The notes: generated by a model from the letters alone, not told the origin. A stretch of DNA of 64,000 nt from Eutreptiella sp. 'Long Island Sound 2002' (GCA_964036045.1 OZ038392.1:21044090-21108089), one strand, 5' to 3'; shown: positions 45,284-57,989, counted from the stretch's first letter. Made by a program: numbers and translations.

Positions 45284-45500
45284 GGGGCGCTCACTCGTCC
45301 ATCCGGACGGCGGCTATCGTAGCCGGTAGGGGTTGGGTACCCTCCGGGCGCACACACGTCCATCCGGACGGCGGCTGTTCGTAGCCGGCAGGGGTTGGGT
45401 ACCCTCCGGGCGCGCACTCGTCCCTCCAGACGGCGGCTGTTCGTAGCCGGCAGGGGCTGGGTACCCTCCGGGCGCGCACTCGTCCATCCGGACGGCGGCC
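45284..45500. repeat. 61-62-bp tandem repeat, about 3.3 copies
   Basis: Unit with CGTCCATCCGGACGGCGGC and TAGCCGG(C/T)AGGGG(T/C)TGGGTACC; the first motif recurs at 45,296, 45,357, 45,419 and 45,481. It lies immediately beyond the end of the 65-bp array and is unrelated to it in sequence. Confidence 0.9.
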
Positions 45501-47254
45501 GGCGTGCGTGTGCTTGCTCTTTGTGGCCGGGTCCAGCGGGCCGGCCTCCCGGGCGCGTTGTGGTGCGCCTCACCTTTTCCTTTGGCCGCTTTGTCTTTCT
45601 GCTTTGCTTGGCCCCCTCCATGCTGGGGTTGCCCCCCTCTCTCTCGCTGCCCTTGCCGTTCCTCGTTGCATTGGCGCTGTGCTTTGGTTGTTTTTCTCGG
45701 CCCCCTGCTGCCTGGCTCTTCGTGCGCTCGCGCCTCCTTTGTGTCTCCTGCTTGGCCGTTGGCTGCTCTTTGGTGGTTTCTCCCCCCACCTCCTCCCTCT
45801 TTGTGTCTCGCTGTTTTCGTCGCTCCTGCTTGGTGCCCTGGTGTTGTTTTTTTTTTTTTTTTTTTTTTCTTCCCCTTTGCGCCCCCGTTGTCTCCGGCTT
45901 TCTCCGGTTTCCGGCCCCCGGTGCCCTGGGCCTCGGCGCTGTGCGTTGTTTGCTCTGTTGGCCTTCCGCCTCTCGGCTCTCCGTGCGCTTGTCCCTCTTT
46001 CGTGCTTTCCGCCTGGCTAAGGTCGCTCCCCGTCGGTTGCTGCCCCCCCCCCCCCCCTTTTTGTCTCGCGGTTTTCGTCGCTGCCGTTCGGTGCTGTGTG
46101 CCGTGTTCTGTGTTGTGCTGTGCGTCCCTGGGTGCGGTGCTGCGCCGCGCTGCTGCGCGTTGTGTTCTCCGGTGTCGTCCTGTTCTGTGCTGTGTTGTGC
46201 TCGTTGTGTGCCGCTGCTTGTTGCGCCGTGCCCTCTGGCGCTGCCCGTTGCCCTGGGGCCCGGTGCTCTGCGGCGCTGCGTTTTGCGGTGTTCCCCCGTG
46301 CTGTGTGTGTTTTGTCGCGGCGCGGTGCTGCGTGCTGTTGTTCGCCGCTCTGCTTTGTGCTGTGTGTGTCCCGGGGTGCTGTGCTGTGCGTTCCCTGTCC
46401 TCTCCGCTCTGTGCGGTGCTGTGCTTCGCTGTGCTGGTGCGCTCGCGTTGTGCTGTTCGTGTGGTGCGTGCTGTTGCTGGCGCCTGGTGCTGTGGTGTGC
46501 CGTGGTGCGTTGCTGGGTCTGCTGGCCCGTGGTTGTCTGCTGGTGGCGTGTTTCGGTGTCGGTGTCCCTGTCTGGCCGCGTGGTCTGTTTCCCTGTGGTT
46601 GGTGTGGTTTGCTGTGGTGCCCTGCTTTCCTGTGTCGTGTTCTGTGGTGCTGTGCTGTCGCGTGGTGCTGTGCTGTTGTGTTCTGCTGTCGTGTTGCGGT
46701 GCTGTTGGGGCTTGCTTTGCCCTCCTGTGGGCTGTCGTGCTGTGCTGTGTTGTGCTGTTGGTTGGCTGTGCTGTTTTTTGCCCGGTGGTGGTGTCTGCGT
46801 GCTGTGGTGCTCTTTTCCTCGTGCTGTGCGTTCCCTGTCTTCTCCGCTCTGTGCGCTGCGGTGCCTTGTTGTGCTGGCTGTGGTGCCCTGCTTCCCTGTG
46901 TCGTGTGTTGTGGCGCTGTGCTGTCGTGTGGTGCTGTGCTGTCGTGCTCTGCTGTCGTTTTGCGGTGCTGTTTGTGTTTGCTTTGCCCTCCTGCGGCCCG
47001 TCGTGCGGCGCCAGTGTCGTCTGCGCTGTTGTTGGTGCCTCGTGCTGTGGCGTGTCCCTGTGCGTTGTGGTGTCTCCCTGGGCGTTCTGCGGTGTGGTGG
47101 TGCTGCTCTGGTGTGTCGTGGTGTCTTGCTGTGCTGTGCGTTGTCCTGTGGTGTCCTGCGCCCTGTGCCGTGTCCTGCGGTGCCGTGCTGCCTTGCTGGG
47201 TTTGTTTCGTGCGTGGGTGTGGTTGTAGCTACTTGAAAAACCGCTGCAAAATTT
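45501..47254. other. A-poor low-complexity region
   Basis: Plus strand made mostly of C, G and T with CTGTG/CGTGCTGT-type slippage sequence, a T-run at about 45,849-45,868 and a C-run at about 46,043-46,060. Long open frames exist on both strands because A is scarce; their translations are low-complexity and I do not call genes here. Confidence 0.7.
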
Positions 47255-47335
47255 CGTAAAATATTTTTTTCCTCTTTTTTTTTTTTATTTTTTTTGTTTT
47301 TTTTTTTTTTTGGCTTTTGAAAAAAAAAAAAATTA
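47255..47335. repeat. T-run/A-run block
   Basis: Long interrupted T stretches followed by TTTTGAAAAAAAAAAAAATT. This could be the reverse-complemented tail of a retroposed sequence, or simple slippage DNA. Confidence 0.6.
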
Positions 47336-47920
47336 TACACGACCCAACACACTCGCGTGCAGCAAGACCATGTTCGCTGCTGTGCCTTACGTGCTACCCG
47401 TCGTTCTTGATGTTCTCGGCCTTGTTCTTGGGCGTGGCGTTGTGGAGCGTGTTGGTGTCCATTGCTAAGGGTTAACCGCGTTCCCCCAGGGCCGCCGCCT
47501 GAGCTGCAGGGCAAGGGGAGTGATGGGCACGAGGCTGGGGAGGGAGGTGCATAGAGAATAAGAAGAAGAAGGCGGCAGGGCGCGACGTGAGGGGTCGTGG
47601 CGAGTTATGAAAAAGTTTCGAGTTTTACGCGCTGCTCGCGACGTGTTTTTCTTTGCGCCTATAGCGGGTTAGACGACGGCAAGGACGGCGTTGGGGTCCC
47701 AGGTGCGTTACGGTGCTTACAGCGTTAAGTATTCACCTATTTCACGTCGAAAAATTTTTCTTCGCGTTTTTACGCGTTTCGCAGCGCGCTTTCTGGCCTA
47801 AGCGTTTCTTATGCTAATTAGCTTTTTTTTCAGCTATTCAGAAAAGTTTTTCGTCGTGTTTTACCTATCTTTTTATTTCGTTCTTGGACAGGGCCCCAGC
47901 GCGCGCGACCCAGAGAATAA
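47336..47920. other. Unassigned sequence, no gene seen
   Basis: Balanced base composition, unlike the satellite before it. No open frame with believable protein and no similarity to other parts of the window was noticed. Confidence 0.5.
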
Positions 47921-50267
47921 TCTCCAAAATTGACCTCTTGTCCAGACCCGCCAGAGGTGGGGACGAGGCCACTGACCCTATGCCCTTCGAGTACAAACTC
48001 CCTGGAGCCCTCACCCAACCTGGTTCCCTCTGAGATCCCGGCATCAGGGCAACACGGATTCGTCAAGTGGGGTCATGATGCCAAAATCACCAAAATTGGT
48101 GTCATTCCCACGCGTGGCTCGCCTGGCCAGGGCAAGTCCAATGGCACACAGGTTAGGAGGCAGGACCTAGGACTTATATCTGAGTGTACAACTTGAAATT
48201 GAGTCCGGGCTCCCTGTGGGCATAGAGATATGCGGCCGCCAATTGACCACACGGGGGGTTGAAATTGGGGTCCGAAAAGGGGGTAATTTTGCCTGCCTGA
48301 AATGAGCCAAAATTCAGGATCCTCCCAATAGTATATCTCCACGCTGGCTTGGAGATCGGATCTGCCATTCCATACGCGATCCACCAGGAATCTAACAGAG
48401 ACTCCCATGCCCTTGGCTGCCAAAGATGTTCATGCCACCTGGTGTGATGACGATCCCAATTGGGTCCACAAATGCCAAAATGGCAAAATTGCCCACACTC
48501 ACTTTGGGCTAGCGCCTTAACGAAGGTTGCTCCGCTTCGCCCACGTGGTGTGTGAACCATGGGGACCCATATGCATAACACCCATGTCATATATGGTCCA
48601 TTGGTCCATGCGTCTGGCGTGCACAGGTGGGCTGCACATAGTGCACGGAGTGTGCCATAGGATTGGTATCAAGTCATGTGTGTCCAACATATCTTTTGGG
48701 CGTCGCCCAACTCCTCTGGTTTTGGGAATGGCAGGGTCGCCAAGCGAGCTCATGATTTGGGATAGTCCCAAATCGCCATCATGGCGGCCACGGTATGCCA
48801 AGCCGAAGAGGAGTTATTCGCCGAGTTCATGATATGTTGGGCACCGAAGTATGTACCCTCATAACATACTTGGGCCCTGATGTCAATTGAGCGCAACGTT
48901 GAGATACACGGTCGCCACTTGACATCATGACGGGCCAAAAACGGCAAAATTGACACAAAGGTACGCAAAAGTGCCTTGAAAGGTGCACAATTATATTATA
49001 ATATCTTCGGCTTGGATCGTGCAATCAACTAATCCTTCTAAACATAATGACTTGACACCATTGACCTTCGATTCCACATATGTGCTCCACTTGGGGCGCT
49101 TTGAAAGGTCACGAGCGCTACTTCCCAAGTGGGCACATGAAATTATGGAAAATTGCAAAACACACACCTTGCTCCCAACGCATCGCTTCAGGATCGCCAC
49201 ACAAGCTTCCCTTCACGAAGGTTAGGCTTGCAATTGATCGTAGGGAGTATGGAGAAGGGGCTTGCACAATATGTGGTCCATTGTTGGGTTTGGCTTGGAG
49301 CGATGGACCCGCCAAATGGGCACGCAACACGACACAAGGCACATACTCCATATTGCCCAAAAAAGTAGCTCCCCCCACGATATGTCATGCCCCTCCAAGG
49401 GCCTAACTTTGTGTCAATCGCTCATAGGAACTCAAGGAGAGTTCCTATGCAACACCAACACTCGCGCGCTACACTCGAAAGTTATCTCAACGCACGCAAT
49501 GTCATGGCCAAAGAGTTATAACGCAAACTCTACCCTCTTGACCGTGATCCATTACGCTAGCGCGCACGTGTGGAGACGCAAGGCGTATAAAGCTTTCTAA
49601 ATTACGTTGGGAGTATTGTGAATACATCCCACGTTTCCTTATTGTCATTCCTCGCAAGCGGCACGAGATATGACCCTCACAAGTGGCCTCACGAATCAAC
49701 TTTGTTTTGCCCATATCTCCAACACAAATGGAGGGCAAGACAAAAGGAAAGTTGATTCGTGCATAGGGAAGCACGTAGGTCGACTCGAAAGAGGTCAAGT
49801 CAAGTGCGGGGATGTCGAAGTCAAAAATCCGATTTCGACATCCTGAAAAATTCAGATTAAGGTTGCGAGTGTAAAATCCGAAAATTGCGGATGCATCAAT
49901 GCAATTCCTGAATACTTTAGAGTCTTCGTCCCGATTTGCGCTAGAATATCTGTATATAACAGTTAAACTGGCGGTTACGCTAAAGTCGCGAGCTAACCGC
50001 CAGCTGCCAAAACAGTGAATATCAGAACAGAAGCATAAAATTTGACGGAAACAATATGAAAATAAAACCCTGTTGATTCCTGATGTTCTGATATATAAAT
50101 CTCCGCTGGCGGTGCATCGGTTGCCAATGCGGTGCTTTACGGCACGGAAAACGCTCCCGCAGGGCTCGCACCGGGCGTCAACGGGCGTCTTCCCTTCCGT
50201 ACATGGGGTTAGTGGACCGGAGACCGGTTGTATGCCGTAACCTAGCCATGGGGTTCTGGGTACCGCT
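47921..50267 (-). repeat. Isolated LTR fragment, opposite orientation to Gypsy-2
   Basis: Nearly identical to 13,295-15,613 and reaching about 130 bp further at the left, into sequence shared in inverted orientation with 61,690-61,810. It lacks about the first 100 bp and the last about 540 bp of the LTR. At 50,267/50,268 it changes abruptly (TACCGCT|GCAAGAGGG) into the coiled-coil part of a plus-strand gag. Confidence 0.85.
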
Positions 50268-53200
50268 GCAAGAGGGCAAGGAAGGAAGCGGAGGAAAGGG
50301 CCCACGCCGAAGCAACGGCCAAGGCCCAAGCGGACGCCGCCAGGGAGGACGCCATCGAGGCCGCGCGACGGAGGGTCGCTGAGAAGAGGGCCAAGACGGA
50401 AGCGGAGCTGGCAGCGTTGGAAGCGGAGAGGGTTCGGCTGCAGCGGGCTCGGGAAGCCGAGATTGCCCGTGCCCGAGAACAGGCCGAAAGTCGAGCTGCC
50501 GCAGCTACGGCCGCCGCAATGGAGGAGGCGGAGGCCAAGCTTCGGCGCGAGACAACCCGGGGAGGATCCAGAGTGGAGACCCTTCGAAAGCTCTTCGAAG
50601 GAGACGCCTCCTCCAAGATGAAGCTGGACCTGGAAGAGGACGACATGGGCAGCAGTGGGGACAGTGGCCCCACCGCCCACCGACGAAAGAGGGGTAAGGG
50701 GAAGACCCCCGAGAGGGCACGGAGGCCAGCGGGCGGACATCCCCACGACTCCGACCCCTTCCTCACCGCCAGCGATGGGGACGGACGAGACCGCCGACAT
50801 CGCCGAGGAATGGCTGGGGGAGGAGGCGGAGACGTCCCCATTGAGCCGGAGGGTGAGAGTGAGGATCTCCCCCCTCCCTACCGGAGCTCGGAGTCCACCG
50901 CGTGCGAGACCGAGACGGCCAGGTGGGGCAACATTGACGAGGATGAAGCCATGGACTTCGGTTACACGGAGAAGCCCCCATCCTCGGACCCACCGAGGCG
51001 ACCCGGCGGAGACCCACCGGGACCCCCTGGCGGAGGCCCCTCAGGACCCCCTGGAGGACGTCCACCAGGTGGACCCCCCGGAGGTGGACCCCCTGGCGGG
51101 GGAGGACCCCCTGGACCGGGTGGGCCCAGCGGAGGCCCCCCTGGAGGACCCCCTGGGGACCACGACGGCCCGGCGGAAAATGGGGACCCGGAGGCCACTT
51201 GGCGATGGATCGTCCACCTCCGCAGGAGGGTCCAGTCCCTCGAGCGCGAGGTATACACGGGCAATGGCGAGATGACCCGCATCACCAGGGTCGCCGCGGG
51301 CGCACAGAGGGAACTGGACATCGCCAAGACAGAGATGGTCAAGATCGCCAAGGTCACCACCGCCGCCCAGAGGGAGCTGGACATCGCCTTGGGCGAGACC
51401 GGGTCGCTGAACAAGGTCATCAACGGCCTGCAGCAGAGGTTGGACGGGCTGGAAAGCCGGGGGAGCGTAGGCAGCGACTCCCCACCCCTGGAATCCGGCT
51501 CGTCGGACGACGGCTGGGGACCTGGACCAGGTCCAGGCAGTGCCCACGCCCCCGGCGGAGCCCCCAGGAGTCGCCCCAACGCCAGTGCCCCCTCTCTCAG
51601 CGCCCCCTCTCATCACAGCGCGGGCCTCCGTAACGAGCGTGTGCCGCCCGTCAGTGGCAGTGAGGAGTGGCGTGAAGAGCGGCTCAGTGCGGAGTACCAC
51701 AACCGTCGTGCTCCACCGCGGACACCAGTACGCCCCCGACGCCCCGCACCAGTCCAAGAGCCAATCCCAATGGCTGGTGGGCGATACGGTGGACTCAGGG
51801 ATGAGGTCCCTTGAGGGGACGTGGAGTGGGATGTCGGCGGAGGCGAGGAAGACCTGGAAGAGTTCGGCATTACCCCACCGCGTGGTGTACGACGGGAGGC
51901 CGCTGAACGCAGCCGCCAGCGCCGTGATGAGGAAGTGTACATGGAAGGTGTACGGCGTGAACATCTAGGTTCAGCGTACATGGAGGAACCACGGCGTAGC
52001 CATATGGATGCCGCGGAGGAGATGGAAGTGGCAGCCGTGGGAGTCCGTGGGGGACGCCAATGGGAACCTCGGTCGACCTCGCGGCCGGCGTTCATGGTCT
52101 CTAAGGCCGCGGATGCCGCCGTGTGGGAGGACCTGAAGGACATCAAGCCCCCCACGTACGATGGCAACCCCCTCAACCTCAACCGCTTCTTGGAGAAGCT
52201 GGACGATTGGGGGATCAACGTCACTGAAGACATGGATCCCGCAGAGGCGGAGAAATATGTCTTCAAACGGTTCAGGTGGCCCCTGCCGGAGGTGCTCCAA
52301 GGGCTATACTTCGTGGCGACCAAGGAGGGGAAAATCAAGACCCTCAAGGAAGCCAAGAAGTGACTCAACGAGCAGGAGCGAGTGGACGCTTCGCAGGTGG
52401 CTGCCAAGCGGTGGAGGGCCATCAAGCTTCAGCATGATGGTCGGGAGATCCGCCTACGGAATTGGCGAGACTTCTGGGGCCAATACACCCTCTTCCGCCG
52501 CAACGTGGAGGACTGGAATGAGGGTGACGAGCAGGCCTGCCTGCTCTCCATGCTGCCGGAGGCATGGATCAAGAGAGTCACCAAGGAGGGAGCCAAGAGA
52601 GCCAAGTTCAACCACACGTTCAAGATGCCGCTCCCCAGGGAGTATCATCCAAAAGTGTTGGCTTGGACAAAGAAGCACGTGGCACGGGATGTCAATCAAC
52701 GAGAGCTGCGGAACGCCCTCCTCATCACCGTCACAGGCGATTGCGAGAAGACCGCGATGTTGCGCCTTGACGAGTCCATCCCGGCGCGGATGACCTGCGA
52801 CGAGGTCTTGGAGTGGGTCGGAGAGGAGGTACTCAAAGAGTACAGGAATCTCCACCACACCCGCGGCTTGAAAGCCGGTGACCGTGACGTCAACTATGTT
52901 GGCGAAGGGTCTGGCGGGGAATCTGCCCCCGACCCGGCGGGAGCCGACGGCGATGAGGCTCTCGACGACGATGACGACGACGATGGGCCCGCCGAGACAG
53001 CGGTTTCAGCCTTCGTAGCCAACAACCTGAACGCGGGGAGCAACCGGGGAAGCTTGAAGCCCCTGCAGAAGGGTTGGAAGAAGGAAGAGAAGAAGGAGCC
53101 GCGCCGCATAGGCGACCCTCTGCTGTCCTTTGGGGAGTTCATACGAGCTCACCCTCAGGGCTGTTTCGTGTGTTATGGAAGGAACAAAGGGTTCAACCAT

Positions 53201-53512
53201 GACCACCGAACATGTCCCATCCACAAGGCCGACACGGAGGCTTACAAGAAGGTGCACGGGTCGAAAAAGCGTGCACCCGCGGGTATCCGGGAGACCAAGG
53301 TGGAGGTCACCAAGGACGAGCTCTCCAAGCTGATGTCGGTGGGGACCGAATTGGCCAAGGAGATCCAGAAGATCAAGAAGTCCTGGGTCCCCAAGTCGGA
53401 CGACAAGCACAAGGACAAGGACAAGAAGGGTAAGAATGGGGGAAAGAAGAAGAGTGTCAACGAGGTTGATGCGGAGGAGAGTACCCCTGCTACCACAAGC
53501 GACGCCCCTTAG
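50268..53512 (+). pseudogene. gag: Gypsy-2 gag, truncated, two premature stops
   Basis: Enters in frame inside the coiled coil (KRARKEAEERAHAEATAKAQ) and parallels Gypsy-1 gag: acidic segment, Gly/Pro linker (about 51,000-51,160, longer than in Gypsy-1), helical segment, capsid-like region, Asp run (about 52,965) and knuckle CFVCYGRNKGFNHDHRTC (about 53,160). Here CGA is kept where Gypsy-1 has a TGA (24,764). Its own stops are TGA 51,812 (Gypsy-1 has AGA) and TGA 52,361 (Gypsy-1 has TGG). The frame ends at TAG 53,510-53,512. Confidence 0.88.
53510..53512 (+). promoter_or_regulatory. In-frame UAG between gag and pol, candidate readthrough site (Gypsy-2)
   Basis: Context GAC GCC CCT TAG CGG AGC CCC TGC AGC, the same as Gypsy-1 except CCT/CCC before the stop. 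The frame stays open for all of the following protease. Confidence 0.6.
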
Positions 53513-56500
53513 CGGAGCCCCTGCAGCCAAGGGCCCCAGCTAGGCCGGTCGCAGGATGGTGTCCCGGGAAGCGCCGCACCATCCCATTCGGGAGACAATG
53601 AGCACAAAGGGATTGCTGCGGGCGGAAGGCCCGGTCCGGCACCCAAAACGAAGGACAGTCACAGTGGCAGGGTGGGGGCAAGCGAAGGCACGAACCCTTG
53701 CACCCGTCCATCCTTCGCGACCAAGAACGTATTTGACGTGCTTCAAGATCTTTCCGAGAGTATCGGAGGATCACCCGGACCGCAGCTGGATGCTGCAGAT
53801 GGGCAGCCGGAGCCCATTGTCCACGACCTGGACCAGTCACTTATTGAACTTCTCGAAAGGCCGGAGATCCTGAGCTTGCACGCCGTGCGCCGTGTTGGGC
53901 GTGAGCGGCAGTTGCACCTTAAGGTCCGTGCCCTATGCGGGGAAGCTGAGAAGGTCTTCGACGTGTTGGTCGACACGAGAGCGCAGGTCAGCGTGGTCAA
54001 GGCTGGCCTACTGCCGCCTGAGTGCTTGACCGACAGTCGGAGGCCTGTCAGGCTGAAGGTGGCGAACGGCCAGTACATGGTGGGAGGCACGAGGGAAGCG
54101 GCCATGGGGCTGCAGTTCGTGAACCACCGTGACCTGAGCCGCCCAGACCTCGGCAAGGAAATCCTCCTGCAAGGTCGCTTCTACGAGGCCGAGATGGACT
54201 GGGACATGATTGTTGGGTACGACTTCATGATGGAGACGGACTCCGGCGTTCTCGCGGCCCAGGCCTCCATGACCCTGTATCAGGACGACCAGCTCTCTCG
54301 GCTTTCGTCGCCTGAGCACCATGTGGAATGCCAATGGATCCACCCGGAACGCAATCAGCTCGAAGTAGCCGCGCTGGGGACTGAGCCAGCTGGGCCAGCA
54401 AACCAGGAGTACGGCGTAATGCCGGAAGTAGCGAGCCGAGTGGTTGCGGACCTGGGAGCTTCGGATCTGGCCCTGGATGCGTTCTCTTCAGGAACCTCCG
54501 CCCATCTTCGGGTTTGTGAGAAGTACTGGAGTGCCCAGGACTCCGCTTGGAAGAAGCACTGGGTTCCGCATCAGGGTTTGATGTGGATCCATTGCCCCCG
54601 ATGGGATATTCCAAGGGCGGTAGCGAAGATTCGCAAGGACCGCTCCAGGGCAGCGCTGGTTGTTCCTATGGGATGCACCGAGGAGGAAAACACCCGAGAT
54701 TGGGTGGTCTCATTGACCAACATGACCTTAAACAAGGTCGTCCTACCGGCTGGAGAGAGTGTCTATCAGGACGCTAAGGGACAGCCCATGCCACCCCAGA
54801 GATGGCCAACGGAATTCCACTATGTGGATGGGGGCCTTGAACAGGCCGACACCACGGACTTCGTGTGTGTCAACCGCATCATAGCGGAGCCATGGCGGCA
54901 ATGCTTTGCGGTTTCCCCTGTTGACATCGGAGAACCGGAGGACCTCCTCACTGAAGAGGAGCTTGACCTGGTTCAGGGGTATATGGATCAGCCCTTTCAC
55001 GACTGGGGAGGCCAGCGTGAGGGCAAGGGCCAGGACAAAGCCTGGTGGGAAGTGGATTCCATCGTCTCTGGTTCTTATGATGGGGATACCTTCGTAAGGA
55101 GGGTACTGGACCACATGTCCAGCCAGGACGAGCCAATCGGCGGTAACCCACCCACCTACGGTGACTTGTTCCGAGGCGAGACCAGAGATGGCCCGTTGGG
55201 CCACCTGGGGAGACCACCTGAGCCGAAACCATGCGGTGAAACCCCGCAAGTAAGCTCAGTGGTCCAGGTGCCCGGAAAGGCCAAGACGAAGTCGAATGAG
55301 TGTCCCAAGATCCAGGCATTGAGGGCCAGGCTGAAGCAGAAGTATGGGGATTCCTTCTTCAGCGGAAAACCTGTGTTTCCCCCACTGGTGCGTGGACCGT
55401 ATTGTGAGGCCAAGATACGACTGAAGCCGGACCCCCGTGTGTACCGACACCAGGAGTTTTCCCTGAGGGGCGAGAGGAAGGAGGCCATGGAGAAGATCCT
55501 CCGTGAATTCATCGAGAGGGGCTGGCTTGAGGCGTGCCACTCCGAGTAAGCCTCCCCGTGCTTCGTCGTCCCCAAGAAGGTGGCTGGAGAGTGGCGGCTC
55601 GTGGTCGACTACCGCGGCCTAAACGCCCAAACGCAGCATGACAGCTATACGCTGCCCCTCATTGAGGACATGCAGCAAAAGCAACACCGGCGGAGGATCT
55701 TCACGGTGATTGACCTGAAACATGGTTATCATCAGATGCCTCTCGCCGAGGAGTCCCGTGCCTGCACAGCAATGAGCACCCCACTTGGACCCCTCCAGTG
55801 GAAGGTGATGCCCATGGGCGTTACCAACGGCAATGCGGCTTTTCAGCGGATGCTGGAGAACCTGCTTGAGCCGGTGCGTGACTGTGCGGACCCCTTTGTG
55901 GACGACGTGATCATCCCGTTCGGGGACCCCAGTATGAGCTATGAGGAGCTCCAGGTGGCACATGAGAGGGACGTCACCAGAGTGCTGGACCTTCTGGTTC
56001 GGCACAAACTTACGGGCAGCAGTGACAACGCCACCATTGCGGTAAGCGAGGTGGTCTTCGCGGGCCACGTGGTTGGGAACGGGCAGCGGAAGCCCATACC
56101 TGGCAAGGTGGCTGCAATTGAGCACTGGGAAAAGCCCGAGACAGTCTCTGAGCTACGGGCGTACTTGGGGTTCCGCAACTACTACTCGGGGTATATCAAG
56201 ATGTATGCCGAGTATGCAGCCCCCATGACGACCATGCTCAAGGGCAACCGAGAGGAGACCAAGAAGGGGTCCAAGAAGGCTCTGGTCTGGAATGAAGAGT
56301 CCGACCGTGCCTTTGAGGGGATGAAGCAGGCGCTGCTATCCGCAGTGGGTCTGCACCTCGTGGATCCTGACCGAGGGTTCGTCCTGCGCACCGACGCTTC
56401 CGACTACGCTGTTGGCGCTGTGTTGGAACAAGTGCTTGACGATGGGAGGCACGTGCCAGTGGCCTTCTGGAGCGGAGTCCTGGCGGAAGGCCAGAGACGG

Positions 56501-57989
56501 ACGTGGACGCCCCGAGAAAAGGAGGCGTATGCCATCGTCATGGCTCTCAGGAAATGGGCTGGGTACATAGCCCTCCATCCCGTCACCGTCTGCACCGACC
56601 ATCAGAGTCTGCAGTCGTGGCACAAAGAGCACGTGGACACCCCCTCTGGTCCGGCCTCCCGACGGGCACCACCAAATGATGCACCCAGGGGTCAGGAAGC
56701 AAGCCCTGGATATGCAGCGCCGGTTCGAAATCGACCAGATCAATCTCTACAACGCTATCAAGAAGGTCAGAAAGGGTTGCTCGGTCTGTCAGGCCTGCAA
56801 TCCCGACAACCGGAACGTCAAGGGGGAAGCCCAATGGACTCCGGTGCCTGACCAGCCCATGGAGAGCGTGGCCATGGACGCCTTCTCCATGCCCGAAGTT
56901 CACATAGGCAAGGAGACCTTCGACTGTGTGGTCCTTTGTGTGGACCGCCACAGCGGTTATGTAGTAGCCGTTCCGGCACGCAAAAAGGGGTTGCTTGCCA
57001 AGGAAGTGGCAGTCATGATGGTTCGTCATTGGCTGACCGTCTTTGACATCCCCCGCACCATTTGCAGTGACCGAGGGCCCCAGTTTACTGGTGGCTGGTT
57101 CAAGGCCATGTGTTCCCTCATGGGAATACACCATGCCAAGAGCGTCGCCTATCTCAGCCGGTCCAAAGGACGGGCTGAAGTGGCTGGAAGACAGCTGTTC
57201 GAGAAGCTACGCAAGATTCACATCACCAACCCACGTCGGAACTTGTTTGAGGAGATGTGGCCTGCTCTGAAGGCCCATCATGACACCCCCACTCCGGGTG
57301 GTTTGTCCCCTCACCAGATTTTGTTCTGCAGGGACCCCCTGGGTCGGGGACTTCCCTTGTCGGGTGATGGCATGGCCATGGATGCCATGGAATTCTTCGC
57401 GCGGCAAGAGGCAACGGCGCGGGACATCCGCCAGCAGCTCGAGAAGGAGCATGCCGAGCGTCAGAAGTCCGCCCCGAGCTCGACAGCGCAAAGGTTCAGG
57501 GTGGGAGACCCAGTGTAGGTAATCAGACCCCGCCCTATGGGCACCCACCGCACCAAAACCTGGTTCACACCCGGAGAGGTGGTCCGCAGGATTGATGAGG
57601 ACACCTACCGCATCAAGGTGGGTCACGAACAGTTCCGGGAACGCCACGAGAGTCAACTCCGTGTGCGGGAACCCGACCTCCGTGGCCGACATGTGTCCCT
57701 GGACTACGCCGCACATGAGGCTGATTCGGACGACGACTACGCTGAGCAGGACGACTATACCGTCGAGAAGATCCTGGCCCAGCGTCCGAACGCCCCCGCA
57801 CCCGGAGGCCTGGAGTTCAAGGTTCGTTTGCGAGGCTATGGGCCGTCCCACGACACCTGGGAGCCCGTCTCCTCGTTCGTGCCGCGGATTAACACCCCCT
57901 TCATGGACTACATCTGCAACCACAAGACCAAGCTCCATGTTACGGACTCGGCAGCACTCGGCCGGGCGATTGCAGCCAGAGGCGCCTGA
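53513..57989 (+). pseudogene. pol: Gypsy-2 pol, with dead protease and an internal deletion
   Basis: Parallel to Gypsy-1 pol. The protease motif reads VDTRAQVSVV (about 53,965), so the catalytic DTG is lost. RT is complete here: PCFVVPKKVAGEWRLVVDYRG, then FVDDVI (about 55,897) and a full palm and connection region with GYIKMYAEYAAPM, which Gypsy-1 lacks. RNase H has RTDASDYA, EKEAYAI and TDHQS. A deletion of about 510 bp at about 56,670, relative to Gypsy-1, removes the end of RNase H and the first part of the integrase finger and shifts the frame. Integrase core: MDAFSMP, CSDRGPQFTGG and GRAEVAGRQLFEKL. Chromodomain YTVEKILAQ...FKVRLRGYG...DTWEP to the stop at 57,987. Stops: TAA 55,547 and TAG 57,516, both TGG in Gypsy-1. 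Confidence 0.93.

Noticed and set aside
35769-45329. Open frames of up to about 3,190 codons, Cys/Val/Pro-rich, across the minisatellite
   Set aside because: The 65-bp unit has one A, so stops hardly occur and all three plus frames are open; the same holds at 27,279-29,818. There is no start context, no codon signal, and the unit length is not a multiple of three.
45169-47514. Minus-strand frame of about 780 codons and plus-strand frames in 45.4-47.2 kb
   Set aside because: Both strands are open because of base composition; the translations are low-complexity (Arg/Gln/Thr/His or Cys/Val/Leu) with no domain.
4085-57989. Reassigned stop codons (variant genetic code) to explain the many in-frame stops
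   Set aside because: All three stop codons appear, at different sites in the two Gypsy copies, and the partner copy has Trp, Arg, Gly or Tyr there. This is decay of individual copies; only the gag-pol UAG is shared.
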